A DNA stretch of 20,014 nucleotides from Streptomyces sp. NRRL S-31 (GTDB lineage: Bacteria; Actinomycetota; Actinomycetes; Streptomycetales; Streptomycetaceae), in NCBI RefSeq assembly GCF_000718775.1, contig NZ_JOCB01000146.1, positions 1-20,014 of the forward strand. The letters run 5' to 3'. Below, piece by piece: positions 1 through 7,851 of the stretch (position 1 is the stretch's first letter; each line of letters begins with the position of its first letter). The position numbers and the translations under genes were made by a program. The notes beneath the pieces are model-generated. The model was given only the letters and a program-made list of their open reading frames with translations, had not been told where the DNA came from and made no database searches.

Positions 1-169
1 GGCGGGGACGTGTCCGCCGCCGTGCCCCCACGCCCCCGCGCCGCCGCGGCCCGCGCCCGGTGCGCCCGTGGCCGGCCGTGGACGGAGCGGTGTGCGGTGG
101 GAGTGCGGGGTGTGCGGCGCGGGACCGGGTGCCGGGGTACGGCCGCCGCGCCGGGGCGGCGTCCTGTGG
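1..169. other. Left edge, no gene recognised
   Basis: This very GC-rich stretch lies downstream of the trehalose-phosphate synthase gene. The open frames here give only low-complexity Arg/Ala/Gly translations with no recognisable motif and no good ribosome binding site. A gene truncated by the window edge cannot be excluded. Confidence 0.5.
142..160 (-). terminator. Possible terminator hairpin after otsA
   Basis: GCCGCC and GGCGGC (6-bp arms, 7-nt loop) lie just past the otsA stop codon. There is no U-tract, which is common in Streptomyces. The stem is short and in such GC-rich DNA could arise by chance. Confidence 0.35.
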
Positions 170-1708
170 TCAGGCGGATCGTCCGACGGGCTCGCCGACC
201 GGCGTACGGTCTTCGAGCGCGGTGAGGAACGACCGTGCCCAGTGCCCCACGTCATGGGTGAGGACCTGGGCGCGCAGCGCGCTCATCCGGCGGCCGGCCT
301 CGTCCGGGGTGAGGGACAGGGCCTTCTCCAGTCCGGATTTGACCTCCTCGAGATGGTAGGGATTGACCTGGAAGGCGCTGGTCAGTTCCGCGGCGGCGCC
401 GGCGAACTCGCTGAGTACGAGGGCGCCACGCAGGTCGTGCCGGCAGGCGACGTACTCCTTGGCGACCAGGTTCATCCCGTCGCGCAGCGGGGTGACGAGC
501 ATGACGTCGGCCGCGCGGTACAGGGCGGCGAGTTCCTCGCGGCCGACGGAGGTGTGCAGGTAGTGCACGGCCGGCCGGCCGACCCGGCCGAACTCTCCGT
601 TGATGCGGCCGACGGTGCGTTCGATGTCCTCGCGCATGCGCAGATAGTGCTCCACGCGTTCCCGGCTGGGCGTGGCGATCTGCACCATCGTGGTCGACTC
701 CGCGGTGACGCGGCCCTCGGCCAGCAGCTCGTGCAGGGCGCGCAGCCGGATGTCGATGCCCTTGGTGTAGTCGAGCCGGTCGACGCCCAGCACGATGCTG
801 CGGGGGTTGCCGAGCTGTGCGCGGATCTGCTCCGCGCGCCGCCGGACGTCGGCGCGCCGTGCCAGCCGGTCCAGCTCGGCGGCGTCGATGGAGATGGGGA
901 ACGCCCCCACCCGCACCGTCCGGCGGCCGTCCGGGGGCTCCGCCACGCCGAGGATTCCCGGGGCGTCGCCGACGTCCGACACGGCTCGTTCCGCCCGCAC
1001 TCCGGCCAGCCGGCGGGCCAGCCACTGGAAGTTGCGGGCCCCGCCCGGGCGGTGGAAGCCGATGAGGTCCGCGCCCAGCAGCCCCCGGACCAGCTCGGTG
1101 CGCCAGGGCAGTCGCATGAACAGCTCGACGGGGGGAAACGGGATGTGCAGGAAGAAGCCGATCCGCAGGTCGGGCCGTAGCTCCCGCAGCATCGCGGGCA
1201 CCAGCTGCAACTGGTAGTCCTGCACCCAGACCGTGGCGCCGTGGCCGCTGATGTCGGCGGCGGCCTGGGCGAACTTGCGGTTGACGTGCACGTACGCGTC
1301 CCACCAGCTGCGGTGGTAGCGGGGCGGCATGATGACGTCGTGGTAGAGCGGCCACAGGGTGGCGTTGGAGAAGCCCTCGTAGAAGCCGTCGACCTCGTCG
1401 GCGGTCAACGCGACCGGGTACAGCAGGAGTTCGTCGTGCCGCCAGGCGTGGGCCGGGGTGGTGGCCGCCGCCGCGGTCCCGGGCCAGCCCACCCAGGCGC
1501 CCCGGTACGTGCGCAGGAACGGCTCCAGCGCGTTCACCAGGCCGCCGGGGCTGCGCCGCCAGCGCGGACGGCCGTCCTCGGCGGTGCCCTCCTCCAGGGT
1601 CACGGGCAGCCGGTTGGCCACCACGACGAGCCCGGCGCCGGTCGCGGCCGGCGGACCACCCGGCGGGGCGGGCACCTCCCGCACGCCGTCCGTCGGGGAC
1701 GGGCTCAT
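170..1708 (-). CDS. otsA: Trehalose-6-phosphate synthase (GT20)
   Basis: A 512-residue GT-B retaining glycosyltransferase that joins a nucleotide-activated glucose to glucose-6-phosphate, giving trehalose-6-phosphate. Visible family motifs are the N-terminal loop ANRLPV (about residues 31-36, Arg33), [11 protein letters not shown] (161-171, with Asp164), FFLHIPFPP (His188), VDRLDYTKG (309-317, with Arg311 and Lys316, the phosphate-binding pair) and [12 protein letters not shown] (408-419, Asp410). The pattern resembles the mycobacterial OtsA type, and the length is normal for the family. The first 25 residues are a Pro/Gly-rich extension. Its ATG overlaps the stop of the upstream dehydrogenase as ATGA, so the two are translationally coupled. 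No otsB phosphatase lies in the window. The catalytic motifs look canonical, arguing for a true synthase rather than a pseudoglycosyltransferase such as VldE, but the acceptor is not proven by sequence; a modified sugar phosphate is possible given the neighbours. Confidence 0.9.
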   Translation of the reverse strand: MSPSPTDGVREVPAPPGGPPAATGAGLVVVANRLPVTLEEGTAEDGRPRWRRSPGGLVNALEPFLRTYRGAWVGWPGTAAAATTPAHAWRHDELLLYPVALTADEVDGFYEGFSNATLWPLYHDVIMPPRYHRSWWDAYVHVNRKFAQAAADISGHGATVWVQDYQLQLVPAMLRELRPDLRIGFFLHIPFPPVELFMRLPWRTELVRGLLGADLIGFHRPGGARNFQWLARRLAGVRAERAVSDVGDAPGILGVAEPPDGRRTVRVGAFPISIDAAELDRLARRADVRRRAEQIRAQLGNPRSIVLGVDRLDYTKGIDIRLRALHELLAEGRVTAESTTMVQIATPSRERVEHYLRMREDIERTVGRINGEFGRVGRPAVHYLHTSVGREELAALYRAADVMLVTPLRDGMNLVAKEYVACRHDLRGALVLSEFAGAAAELTSAFQVNPYHLEEVKSGLEKALSLTPDEAGRRMSALRAQVLTHDVGHWARSFLTALEDRTPVGEPVGRSA

Positions 1709-2775
1709 CGCCGGAAGTCGACGATGGTCTTGAGGTCGGTGGTGGAGCGGTAGTTCTCGAAGATGTCCACCAGGCCGTCGTAGTCGTCGAACCGGTGCAC
1801 GGTCGACAGCAGCGCCTTGCCGTCCACCACGCCCGAACGCAGCATCTGCATGGCGGAGGCGATGACGTTGGCGCTCTTGTGCATCGGGAAACTGGTCACG
1901 TCGAAGGGCGCCGAGCGGATGGTGATGCCCTTGGCGAGCATCAGCCAGGTGTCGAACTTCTGCATCTCCTGCGAGGCGCCGTAGAGGATGTAGCGCCCGC
2001 CGGCCTTGAGCTTGCGCATGGCGACGCGGCGCGGGTCCTTGTTCTCGTCGTCGACCTTGACGGTGGGCAGGGCGTCGAAGACGTAGTCGAAGGTGCCGTC
2101 CTCGACCGTCTCGATCAGCTCGTCGGGGAGGTAGGCCCGCTGGGAGAACTGCTGCTCGGCGAAGGCGTTGCGGGCCGCGTTGGAGTCCACCGAGACCACC
2201 GAGTTGGGGGCCAGCAGGCGGCGGATGACGCTGCCGGCGATGACGCCGATCGGCCCGGTGCCCATGACCAGGACGCGGTCGCCGATCCGGGGCGGGTTGG
2301 ACAGCACCGAGCGCAGGGCGCCGGTGACCGGCTCGATGAAGGAGGCTTCGAGGTCGCTCATGTCCTCGGGGATCTTCACGGCGGCCGCGCGGCGGTCGTC
2401 GTGGAAGTCGCGGTCGGCGTGGAAGACGTCCTCCTTGACCTGCCCGGAGAAGATCGGCCGGACGGTGCGGTACTCGGCGAAGCCGCCGAAGTCGGTCTGG
2501 CCCCAGTACACGATCCGGTCGCCGATCCGGACGTCGGTGCCCGTCCGGTCGAAGTCCGAGCCGATGTCGACGACCTCCCCGAGGTACTCGTGCCCGAGGA
2601 TCACCGGGTACTCGGAGGGGAAGAGGTGGCCCTCGAAGAAGGAGATGTCGGTGGAGCAGATGGACACGCAGCGCGTCTTCATCAGCAGCCCGTCCGCCGG
2701 TGTCGGCGGGACGGGGAGGTCGGCCAGCACCGTCTTGCGCGGGGCGAGGAGTTGCACGGCCTTCATCGTCTGCAT
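1705..2775 (-). CDS. Zinc-type medium-chain dehydrogenase, sugar/polyol type
   Basis: A 356-residue MDR-superfamily oxidoreductase. The GroES-like half carries likely catalytic zinc ligands Cys40 (SICSTD), His62-Glu63 (GHEYLGE) and Glu148 ([12 protein letters not shown]). The Rossmann half has GTGPIG at about 172-177. The four-cysteine structural-zinc loop is missing; the region after residue 90 instead carries an Asp/His-rich insert (about 113-130). The Glu ligand and overall look are closest to sorbitol, threonine or deoxy-inosamine dehydrogenases, so a sugar or cyclitol hydroxyl is the likely substrate; this is inference. The chosen ATG has GAGG eight bases upstream; a second ATG three codons later lacks such a site. 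Its stop overlaps the otsA start (ATGA). The pairing suggests it oxidises either the acceptor sugar or the disaccharide product. Confidence 0.85.
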   Translation of the reverse strand: MQTMKAVQLLAPRKTVLADLPVPPTPADGLLMKTRCVSICSTDISFFEGHLFPSEYPVILGHEYLGEVVDIGSDFDRTGTDVRIGDRIVYWGQTDFGGFAEYRTVRPIFSGQVKEDVFHADRDFHDDRRAAAVKIPEDMSDLEASFIEPVTGALRSVLSNPPRIGDRVLVMGTGPIGVIAGSVIRRLLAPNSVVSVDSNAARNAFAEQQFSQRAYLPDELIETVEDGTFDYVFDALPTVKVDDENKDPRRVAMRKLKAGGRYILYGASQEMQKFDTWLMLAKGITIRSAPFDVTSFPMHKSANVIASAMQMLRSGVVDGKALLSTVHRFDDYDGLVDIFENYRSTTDLKTIVDFRR

Positions 2776-2837
2776 GAGTCAGTCCTCGTCAGGTGGTGGG
2801 GCGTGATGTCGGTCGGGCGTGGGGCCCGGGTCCCGGG

Positions 2838-2869
2838 GCCGGCCGGGCGCCGGAGCGCCGCCGGCCGGC
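2838..2869 (-). terminator. Hairpin between monooxygenase and dehydrogenase genes
   Basis: GCCGGCCGG and CCGGCCGGC form a perfect 9-bp stem. The 14-nt loop contains a further GCGC/GCGC pair. It sits in the 113-base spacer just after the stop of the upstream gene. It could terminate part of the transcripts, lowering expression of the dehydrogenase and otsA relative to the monooxygenase, or stabilise the upstream mRNA end. Confidence 0.5.
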
Positions 2870-2888
2870 GTGGGCGGGGTCCGTGTGT

Positions 2889-4100
2889 CTAGCGACGCAT
2901 CAGGAGTTCCCCGCCGAGGAGGTACTGGCCGACCGTCTCGAAGTGCATCGAGGAGAGGGTGATGTGCTTCGTGGCCGAGTGGATGTCGCGGAAGCAGCGC
3001 TCCAGCCGGCTGGTCGCGTACACGGAGGTCGCTCCGGCCAGGGTGAACAGCGAGTCCACCGCGGCCACGGTCTTCTCCGCGACGGTCGCGGCGGTCAGGC
3101 GCACCAGCGCGGTCAGATCGGTGCCGCCGTCCGTCCCGTACGCGGTCACCTGCGCCGCCGCGTGGGCGAGCAGGACCTCCGCGGTGTGTACGTCCGCCTG
3201 TGCGCGGGCCAGCTTGTCCTGGGCGGTGTGGCTGGTGGCCAGGGTGCTGGAGGCGCCGGTGGCGGTCTTGCGGGCGGCCAGCGCCTTGAAGTCGGCGAGG
3301 GCGTCCTGGGCCACGCCGAGGGCGGTGGAGGCGGAGGTGAAGGGGCCGAAGTCGTAGTAGCTGATGGGGTAGGCCCGGGAGGGGCGATCGGCGGGCGGGC
3401 GGTGCATGTCCGCGCCGTCGACGGTGAACTCCTCCGGTACGAACACCCGCTCCACCCGGTAGTGGTTGCTGCCGGTGCCGCGCAGGCCGACGGTGTGCCA
3501 GGTGTCGCGGATCTCGGCGTCGGAGCGCGGCACGAACAGCATCCGCAGGGCGGGGCCGTCGGGGGTCCGGCGGACCTGGCCCTCGTCGGTGACGTGGGCG
3601 GCGCACACGAGCCAGTCGGCGTGGGCCGAACCGCTGGCGAAGGCCCACTCGCCGGTCAGCAGATAGCCGCCGTCCACCGCCTCGGCATGGCCGGACGGGT
3701 TGACGCCGCCGACCACCAGGCCGTCGCTGTACTGGAAGAGGGTGCGCGCCGTGCTCTCCGGCAGGTAGTCGGACAGCCGCCCGATCGCGCCCTGGACGCC
3801 CATCTGCCAGGCCATGGAGGCGTCGATGCGGGCGAGTGCCTGGACGATGGCGGAGCCGGTCTCGATGGTCAGCTGCTCTCCGCCGAACTCCTTGGACACC
3901 CACATGCGCGGGATGCGCGCGTCACGCAGTGCCTCGAAGACGGGGCGGGGTGTGACCCGGTCGGTCTCGGCCCGTACGCGGTTCTCCTCGATGACGGGCG
4001 CGAGCTTCTCCACGCGCGCCAGCCAGTCCCGGGTCTGCTCGGAAGGTGGCGGGCGGAGTATGTCGCCTGCGGCGCCGGCTGAGCTCACGGCAATCTCCAT
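2889..4100 (-). CDS. Flavin-dependent monooxygenase, acyl-CoA dehydrogenase fold (DszC/HpaC2-like)
   Basis: A 403-residue protein with the full acyl-CoA-dehydrogenase layout: helical N-domain (about 20-135), beta domain (about 135-240, with GEWAFASGSAHADW and VGLRGTGSNHYRVERVFVPE) and C-terminal helical domain. The group-D signature (GLRGTGS then VFVP) and the lack of an obvious acyl-CoA dehydrogenase catalytic Glu suggest a two-component flavin monooxygenase. Relatives include DszC, hydroxyphenylacetate hydroxylase C2 and amino-sugar N-oxygenases. These need reduced flavin from a partner reductase, which is not in the window. The first ATG has no clear ribosome site; a GTG at codon 5 (4086-4088) has GGAG six bases ahead and may be the real start. 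It is the first gene of the run leading to the dehydrogenase and otsA, so an oxidised or N-oxygenated sugar product is a plausible but unproven idea. Confidence 0.8.
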   Translation of the reverse strand: MEIAVSSAGAAGDILRPPPSEQTRDWLARVEKLAPVIEENRVRAETDRVTPRPVFEALRDARIPRMWVSKEFGGEQLTIETGSAIVQALARIDASMAWQMGVQGAIGRLSDYLPESTARTLFQYSDGLVVGGVNPSGHAEAVDGGYLLTGEWAFASGSAHADWLVCAAHVTDEGQVRRTPDGPALRMLFVPRSDAEIRDTWHTVGLRGTGSNHYRVERVFVPEEFTVDGADMHRPPADRPSRAYPISYYDFGPFTSASTALGVAQDALADFKALAARKTATGASSTLATSHTAQDKLARAQADVHTAEVLLAHAAAQVTAYGTDGGTDLTALVRLTAATVAEKTVAAVDSLFTLAGATSVYATSRLERCFRDIHSATKHITLSSMHFETVGQYLLGGELLMRR

Positions 4101-4114
4101 TCGTCAGTACTAAG

Positions 4115-4140
4115 ACTTACGTACCGATAGGTACAGAAGT
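4115..4140. promoter_or_regulatory. 26-bp near-palindromic operator before the monooxygenase gene
   Basis: Two 11-bp arms, ACTTACGTACC and GGTACAGAAGT, match at 9 of 11 positions around a 4-bp GATA spacer. The site lies 15-40 bases upstream of the ATG, where a bound repressor would block transcription. Size and form fit a TetR-type dimer site. The two TetR genes at 5928 and 7109 are the nearest candidate binders, but this link is inference. Locally AT-rich for this genome. Confidence 0.7.
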
Positions 4141-4287
4141 GGGCGGCTGGTGGGACCGGAGAGCGGGGCATCTGGAACGCGGGGCCGTATCACGCGGATT
4201 CATGGTGATTCTTGGTGGTGGCCCACGCCGAGAGCAACCTCGACTTGCGGAAGTCGCGGGCGGATCGGGCCCTTCCGCGCGGTCGGG

Positions 4288-5466
4288 TCAGGCGCAGACG
4301 CTGTCGGGCGCGGCCAGGGCCAGGGCGCGGCCCCGCGCGTGCAGACGGGCGAAGGCGTGGGCCGCCGAGGCCATCGTCATGTGGTGGTGCCAGCCGGGGA
4401 AGGAACGGCCCTCGAAGTCCTGGACGCCGAAATGGCCGAGGTCCCGGACGGCCAACTCGCCGGCGGCGGCGTACCGGGCCAGCGCGAGCACCTCCTCCGC
4501 CCGCCAGTCGGCCAGGCTGGTGATCCAGTAGCGGGCGCCCTGCCGGCCGACGCCGGCCGGGCGGGCCAGGGCGCGGTAGACGCGCGGAGCGCCGGCGGGC
4601 TCACCCGTCCTTCCGGGCAGCCGTACCTCCCCGAAGTGGACGGTCAGTCGTTCGAGCCGGCCCGTGGCCGCCTGGCGCACCACCACCTGCGGTTGCCGCA
4701 TGTGGCTGCGTGCCATCAGCTCGCCCAGGCCGGCCGTGGGGGCCACCGCCGAGGCCGGCAGGACGGGTTCCGTCGCGCTCACCTCGCAGACGAAGTCCAG
4801 CCCGCGCCGGGTGAGTCCCTCGACGACCGCCCCGGCGTCCGCCGTGCGGCGCAGGTCGAGTGCCCACGGAATGCCCGCCAGACAGGGGTTCGCGGCCACG
4901 TCGCCGGCGAAGTCGAGGATGTGCCTCCAGACGGGGCGGGCCGTGACGGACGCCGGGATGCGCGCCCGCATCCGGCGCTCCTGGTCCGCGCACCAGGACT
5001 CCCCCAGCAGCAGGTCCCAGTTCACCGGCACGCAGCCGATCTCGGCGGCCAGGAAGAGGCCCATCGCCAGCTGGCAGTTGACCGTACGCCCCAGCTCGGC
5101 GTCGAAGCGGCGGTGCACACCCACGGAGTGCACACCTCGCTTGGGAATGGTCAGTTCGGCCACGGTCCAGGCCCGCGGGAGTCCCTGGGAGGCCACGGCG
5201 TGCGCCAGACTGCGCCGGACCGGACCCCAGTCCCAGGGGCTGGCGTTGATGAACTGCTGCAACCCGTGGGCGGCGGCGGGAGCGGGTGAGACCGCTTTGG
5301 CCAGCCGTTGCAGCGTCTTCTTGCCCGGCACACACAGCAGGGCGCCGAGATACGCATGAGCCCAGCGGCGCTGGTCCGCTCGCTGTAGTGGTTCGAAGAC
5401 CTCCTCGGCGAAGGTCCGGAGCTCATGAGTGTCGATCGAAGTTGCGCCTAAGGTGCCTGACGGCAT
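4288..5466 (-). CDS. IS701-type transposase homologue, probably domesticated and catalytically dead
   Basis: A 392-residue protein related along its whole length to IS701-family DDE transposases. Recognisable blocks are GKKTLQRLAK (48-57), the target-fold strand AWTVAELTIPKRGVHSVGV (99-117), GRTVNCQLAMGLFLA (126-140), WALD (201-204), and the C-terminal DFEGRSFPGWHHHMTMASAAHAF (350-372). Active IS701 enzymes have Asp-Asp-Thr where this one reads Ala103-Glu104-Leu, so the first catalytic aspartate is gone. Asp204 may keep the second, and the third acidic residue aligns ambiguously near Glu337. I see no terminal inverted repeats flanking the gene. The start was moved from an upstream in-frame ATG (5532) to the ATG at 5464-5466, because GGGGGAGAGG lies seven bases ahead of it. 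Proteins of this kind occur next to regulatory genes in Streptomyces, so a DNA-binding regulatory role is a fair inference; function is unknown. Confidence 0.75.
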   Translation of the reverse strand: MPSGTLGATSIDTHELRTFAEEVFEPLQRADQRRWAHAYLGALLCVPGKKTLQRLAKAVSPAPAAAHGLQQFINASPWDWGPVRRSLAHAVASQGLPRAWTVAELTIPKRGVHSVGVHRRFDAELGRTVNCQLAMGLFLAAEIGCVPVNWDLLLGESWCADQERRMRARIPASVTARPVWRHILDFAGDVAANPCLAGIPWALDLRRTADAGAVVEGLTRRGLDFVCEVSATEPVLPASAVAPTAGLGELMARSHMRQPQVVVRQAATGRLERLTVHFGEVRLPGRTGEPAGAPRVYRALARPAGVGRQGARYWITSLADWRAEEVLALARYAAAGELAVRDLGHFGVQDFEGRSFPGWHHHMTMASAAHAFARLHARGRALALAAPDSVCA

Positions 5467-5927
5467 GCTGAAACCTCTCCCCCTCGCATCGTCCGCACCC
5501 ACAGCGGTGCGGTTCACGGTGCATATGCGCAATCAACCCCGAGACAAAATACCTTCTCAAACGTCAATTTCTTTCGAGCGGTCGACGACTTTCCAACCTC
5601 CCCCCGCGACCTGCGTCAACACACCGGCGACGGAAGCGGAACGCGGCACCGCCCGGGGCCCGGGCACCGGCGGGAGGGCGGCCGGACCCCTCGTACCAGG
5701 GCGGACGCCCGGCATCCGCCCCGACCCGTGGCGCACGGAACCGATCATCACGGATATCCGGCCAGCCGGCCGCACTCCTCCCCCGGCCGGTCACTGTCCT
5801 ATACAGCCGATAACGAGCGGTGTCGGTTTCGGACAGCTCAGCCAAGTCCGCTTGTGGGCCCCGCAGCGTTAAGAAAGGATTTCCTAGGGGTGATTTGTCG
5901 ATCGATCCTGGAGCGCGAAGGGGCATC
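5467..5927. promoter_or_regulatory. Divergent regulatory region between transposase-like gene and TetR gene
   Basis: A 461-base gap with no convincing gene. About 5537-5596 is unusually AT-rich and probably holds the minus-strand promoter; minus-strand TTGACG occurs here, but I could not pair it with a well-spaced -10 box. The palindrome GCATATGC lies at about 5521-5528. Nearer the TetR gene, CCGATA and TGTCGG (near 5809-5828) form a loose inverted repeat, and AGGATTTCCT (about 5876-5885) is a small dyad. Any of these could be autoregulatory sites, but none is a clear match to a known operator. Confidence 0.45.
5474..5483 (-). promoter_or_regulatory. Ribosome binding site that fixes the transposase-like gene start
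   Basis: GGGGGAGAGG on the minus strand, seven bases before the ATG at 5464-5466. The alternative start 22 codons further upstream has no comparable site. Confidence 0.7.
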
Positions 5928-6557
5928 GTGATCAAGCAAGACAGAGCACGCAGGACTCACGAGTTACTGCTGGACGCGGCAGCGGCGGAGTTCGTCCGGT
6001 TCGGATACATGGGTGCGAATCTCCAGCGTGTCGCGGAAGAAGCCCGGATGACCAAGGGTGCGCTGTACGCACATTTCGCGTCGAAGCGGCTCCTGGCCAA
6101 GGCGCTGACCGCGCCCTTCGAGCACGCCTGGCACGAACTGCTGGCCGAAGCCGAACAGTCCGACGCCCCACCGGTGGAGAAACTGCGCCTCCTCGCCGTC
6201 CGGCTGGCCGAACGGTTGCAGACGGATCTGCGGTTCCGTGCCGGATTCCACCTCGCCAGCGAATCCGCCCGCGCCCACGGCCGGCTCCCGAGCGTGGCCC
6301 AGGACCTGCACGGCAGCGTCTCCAGCCTGACGGCCCAGGCCCGGCAACAGGGCCAGCTGACCGGGTTCCAGGAGCCCGAGCGGCTGGGCAACCTGCTGCT
6401 GGCCCTGATGTTCGGCGTCTACTACTCCACGCCCGACTGCCGGATGGACCGCTTCAGCGAACTCGTCTGCACGGCGTGGTGGCAGGCGCTGGGCGGCGGT
6501 CAGCACGTGCTCGCGGCCCGGGAGCACTGCCTGCCCACACCGTGCCACCCGGCCTAG
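5928..6557 (+). CDS. TetR regulator, gamma-butyrolactone-receptor-like
   Basis: A 209-residue TetR protein. The N-terminus (KQDRARRTHELLLDAAAAEF) and recognition region (RVAEEARMTKGALYAHFASK, about 33-52) closely resemble ScbR/ArpA-type receptors, which start with KQDRA and carry VTKGALYFHF. The C-terminal ligand domain (RFRAGFHLASESA, then the LLLALMFGVYYST helix) follows the same plan but is divergent, so it may be a pseudo-receptor that senses another small molecule. The GTG start was chosen because AAGGGG precedes it and translation gives the family-standard N-terminus; the 36 codons upstream do not fit. It faces away from the transposase-like gene. No afsA-like butyrolactone synthase is present. 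Likely targets are its own promoter and nearby operators. Confidence 0.85.
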   Translation: MIKQDRARRTHELLLDAAAAEFVRFGYMGANLQRVAEEARMTKGALYAHFASKRLLAKALTAPFEHAWHELLAEAEQSDAPPVEKLRLLAVRLAERLQTDLRFRAGFHLASESARAHGRLPSVAQDLHGSVSSLTAQARQQGQLTGFQEPERLGNLLLALMFGVYYSTPDCRMDRFSELVCTAWWQALGGGQHVLAAREHCLPTPCHPA

Positions 6558-7108
6558 GGGGTTTCGTCTGGATCAGGTCGGATCAGGCCGCGGCGTCCGG
6601 TGCGGTGCATCGCAAGGCGGAGGATCACCCGCGTACTGGGCGTACTCGGGTGGTCCGACAACGCGGCGCCCGCGGCGGGCCCACCGCGCACTTCGGCAAG
6701 CAGACACCGTTCGCGGGGGTGGTCTGTCCTCCGGCGCCCGCGTCCGGTATGCATAGGACGGTTTTCCGCCACCGGGAAGTCATGGTTCACACCGATGGCC
6801 GTCCTGCCCCCGCTCGCCACCGCGCCCCCGCACCCCGTGACCTCACCCGGATCAGGGGCCGGACCCGGCCCGTGCGCCCGCCGTCACCGGGTGCGCGCCG
6901 TCCCGGGCGGGAGCGGTTCCACGGCCATGCCGGGGGTTCGCGCACGTACGCTACTCTGCATCCCGCTCACGCACCCTCCCGGTCACGTATGTAGACGGTT
7001 GCACACGTGTGACCGCCGCCGACCCAAGCCGTCCTCTGAGAGGGTTTGTTCCGGAGGCAAGCCGTTGCGACCCGTTGTCGATCAGCACTACGAGGCAAGG
7101 GAGGCTTC
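6558..7108. other. 551-base gap between the two TetR genes
   Basis: No supported gene. Features seen are TATGCATA (about 6749-6756) inside a stretch with two direct half-site-like motifs (CCGGTATGC and GGACGGTTTTC), and a perfect CACACGTGTG palindrome near 7002-7011. A TACTCT -10-like hexamer lies near 6952. The second TetR gene probably starts transcription in the last 170 bases. The motifs are possible receptor sites but do not form a convincing full butyrolactone-receptor palindrome. Confidence 0.4.
7098..7104 (+). promoter_or_regulatory. Ribosome binding site for second TetR gene
   Basis: AGGGAGG four bases before the GTG at 7109. It sets this start over in-frame upstream codons such as the one at 7046. 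Confidence 0.7.
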
Positions 7109-7793
7109 GTGAAACTTCCCCGCGACCACTCCACGGGCCCCGCCGCTTCCAGCCGTTCCAAGGAACTCAAGCAGGCACGCGCCATCCGGTCGCGGCACAA
7201 CATCCTGCTCGCCGCCGCCCGTGCGTTCGCCGAACGGGGCTACCCGTCGGTAACCATGCATGACGTCGCGGAGATCTCCGGAATGACCAAAGGAGCCGTG
7301 TACTTCCACTACGCCAACAAGGAGAGTCTGGCCCTCGCCGTCACCACCGAGTTCGCCACCCGTCTGCCCGCCATCTCCGACGCCGTCGCCCGCCTGGACC
7401 TGCCGCCCGTCGCCGCCGTGGCGGAACTGCTGCTCCGCACCGCCGCCGCGCTGCGCGACGAGCCGCTGATGAAGGCCGGGGCGCGGCTCCAGATCGAGCG
7501 AGAAGGGGCTGATCGACGTCGAACTCCCGGTGCCCTTCGAGGAGTACACCGCGCTGATCGCCACCTGGTTGCAGCAGGCGCTGAGCGCGGGCGACCTGGA
7601 GCACCAGACGCCGCCCGAGCCCCTGGCCCGGGTGCTGGTCTCGGCGTTCTTCGGCGCCCAGCACCTGTCCTGGCTCGTCAACGACCGGACGGACATCATC
7701 GAACGGACCCTGGAGGTGCTGCACGCCGTCGTCCCCTGCACCCGGGACCCGCGCCACACCAGCCCGTACCTGCACGACCACACGGCCGCCTGA
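7109..7793 (+). pseudogene. TetR regulator, GBL-receptor-like, interrupted by a frameshift
   Basis: The N-terminal half (GTG start) encodes a TetR DNA-binding domain: RSRHNILLAAARAFAERGY, then VAEISGMTKGAVYFHYANKESLAL, followed by the start of the ligand domain up to LMKAGARLQIER. After about 7499 this frame turns into low-complexity Arg/Ala text. The expected continuation, EKGLIDVELPVPFEEY through SAFFGAQHLSWLVNDRTDIIERTLEVLHAVV, is found in another frame ending at the TGA at 7791-7793. Rejoining needs a one-base skip (or two missing bases) at about 7499-7502, in GAGCGAGAAGGGG. The joined product of about 228 residues would be full length for ScbR-like receptors. It is either a recently broken gene or a sequence error; both halves keep good codon use, so decay is recent or absent. 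Confidence 0.8.
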
Positions 7794-7824
7794 GCCGTGC
7801 GGCGCGGCCCTGGTGCGGGCCCCG

Positions 7825-7843
7825 CCGGCTCCCCTGGAGCCGG
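7825..7843. terminator. Convergent terminator between second TetR gene and snpR
   Basis: CCGGCTCC and GGAGCCGG form a perfect 8-bp stem with a 3-nt loop. It lies in the 58 bases between the converging stop codons and could serve both strands. Confidence 0.7.
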
Positions 7844-7851
7844 GGGGGCGG

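Noticed and set aside
68..1180. Long plus-strand open frame opposite otsA
   Set aside because: It is antisense to a clearly recognised trehalose-6-phosphate synthase. The translation has no family motif, and long open antisense frames are expected in DNA this GC-rich.
170..1708. OtsA homologue as a VldE-type pseudoglycosyltransferase
   Set aside because: The [20 protein letters not shown] and RDGMNL motifs look like genuine OtsA, and no C7-cyclitol genes (sedoheptulose-phosphate cyclase, kinase, nucleotidyltransferase) are present. Kept only as a remote option.
4101..5600. Intact, mobile insertion sequence around the transposase-like gene
   Set aside because: No matching terminal inverted repeats or target duplication were seen, and catalytic residues are missing.
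6738..6772. Butyrolactone-receptor binding element
   Set aside because: Two half-sites partly match the published consensus, but they are in the same orientation and not the expected abutting palindrome, so a full element is not supported.
7490..7510. Programmed frameshifting in the second TetR gene
   Set aside because: There is no recognised slippery sequence or stimulating structure, and TetR regulators are not known to use recoding; a mutation or sequence error is simpler.
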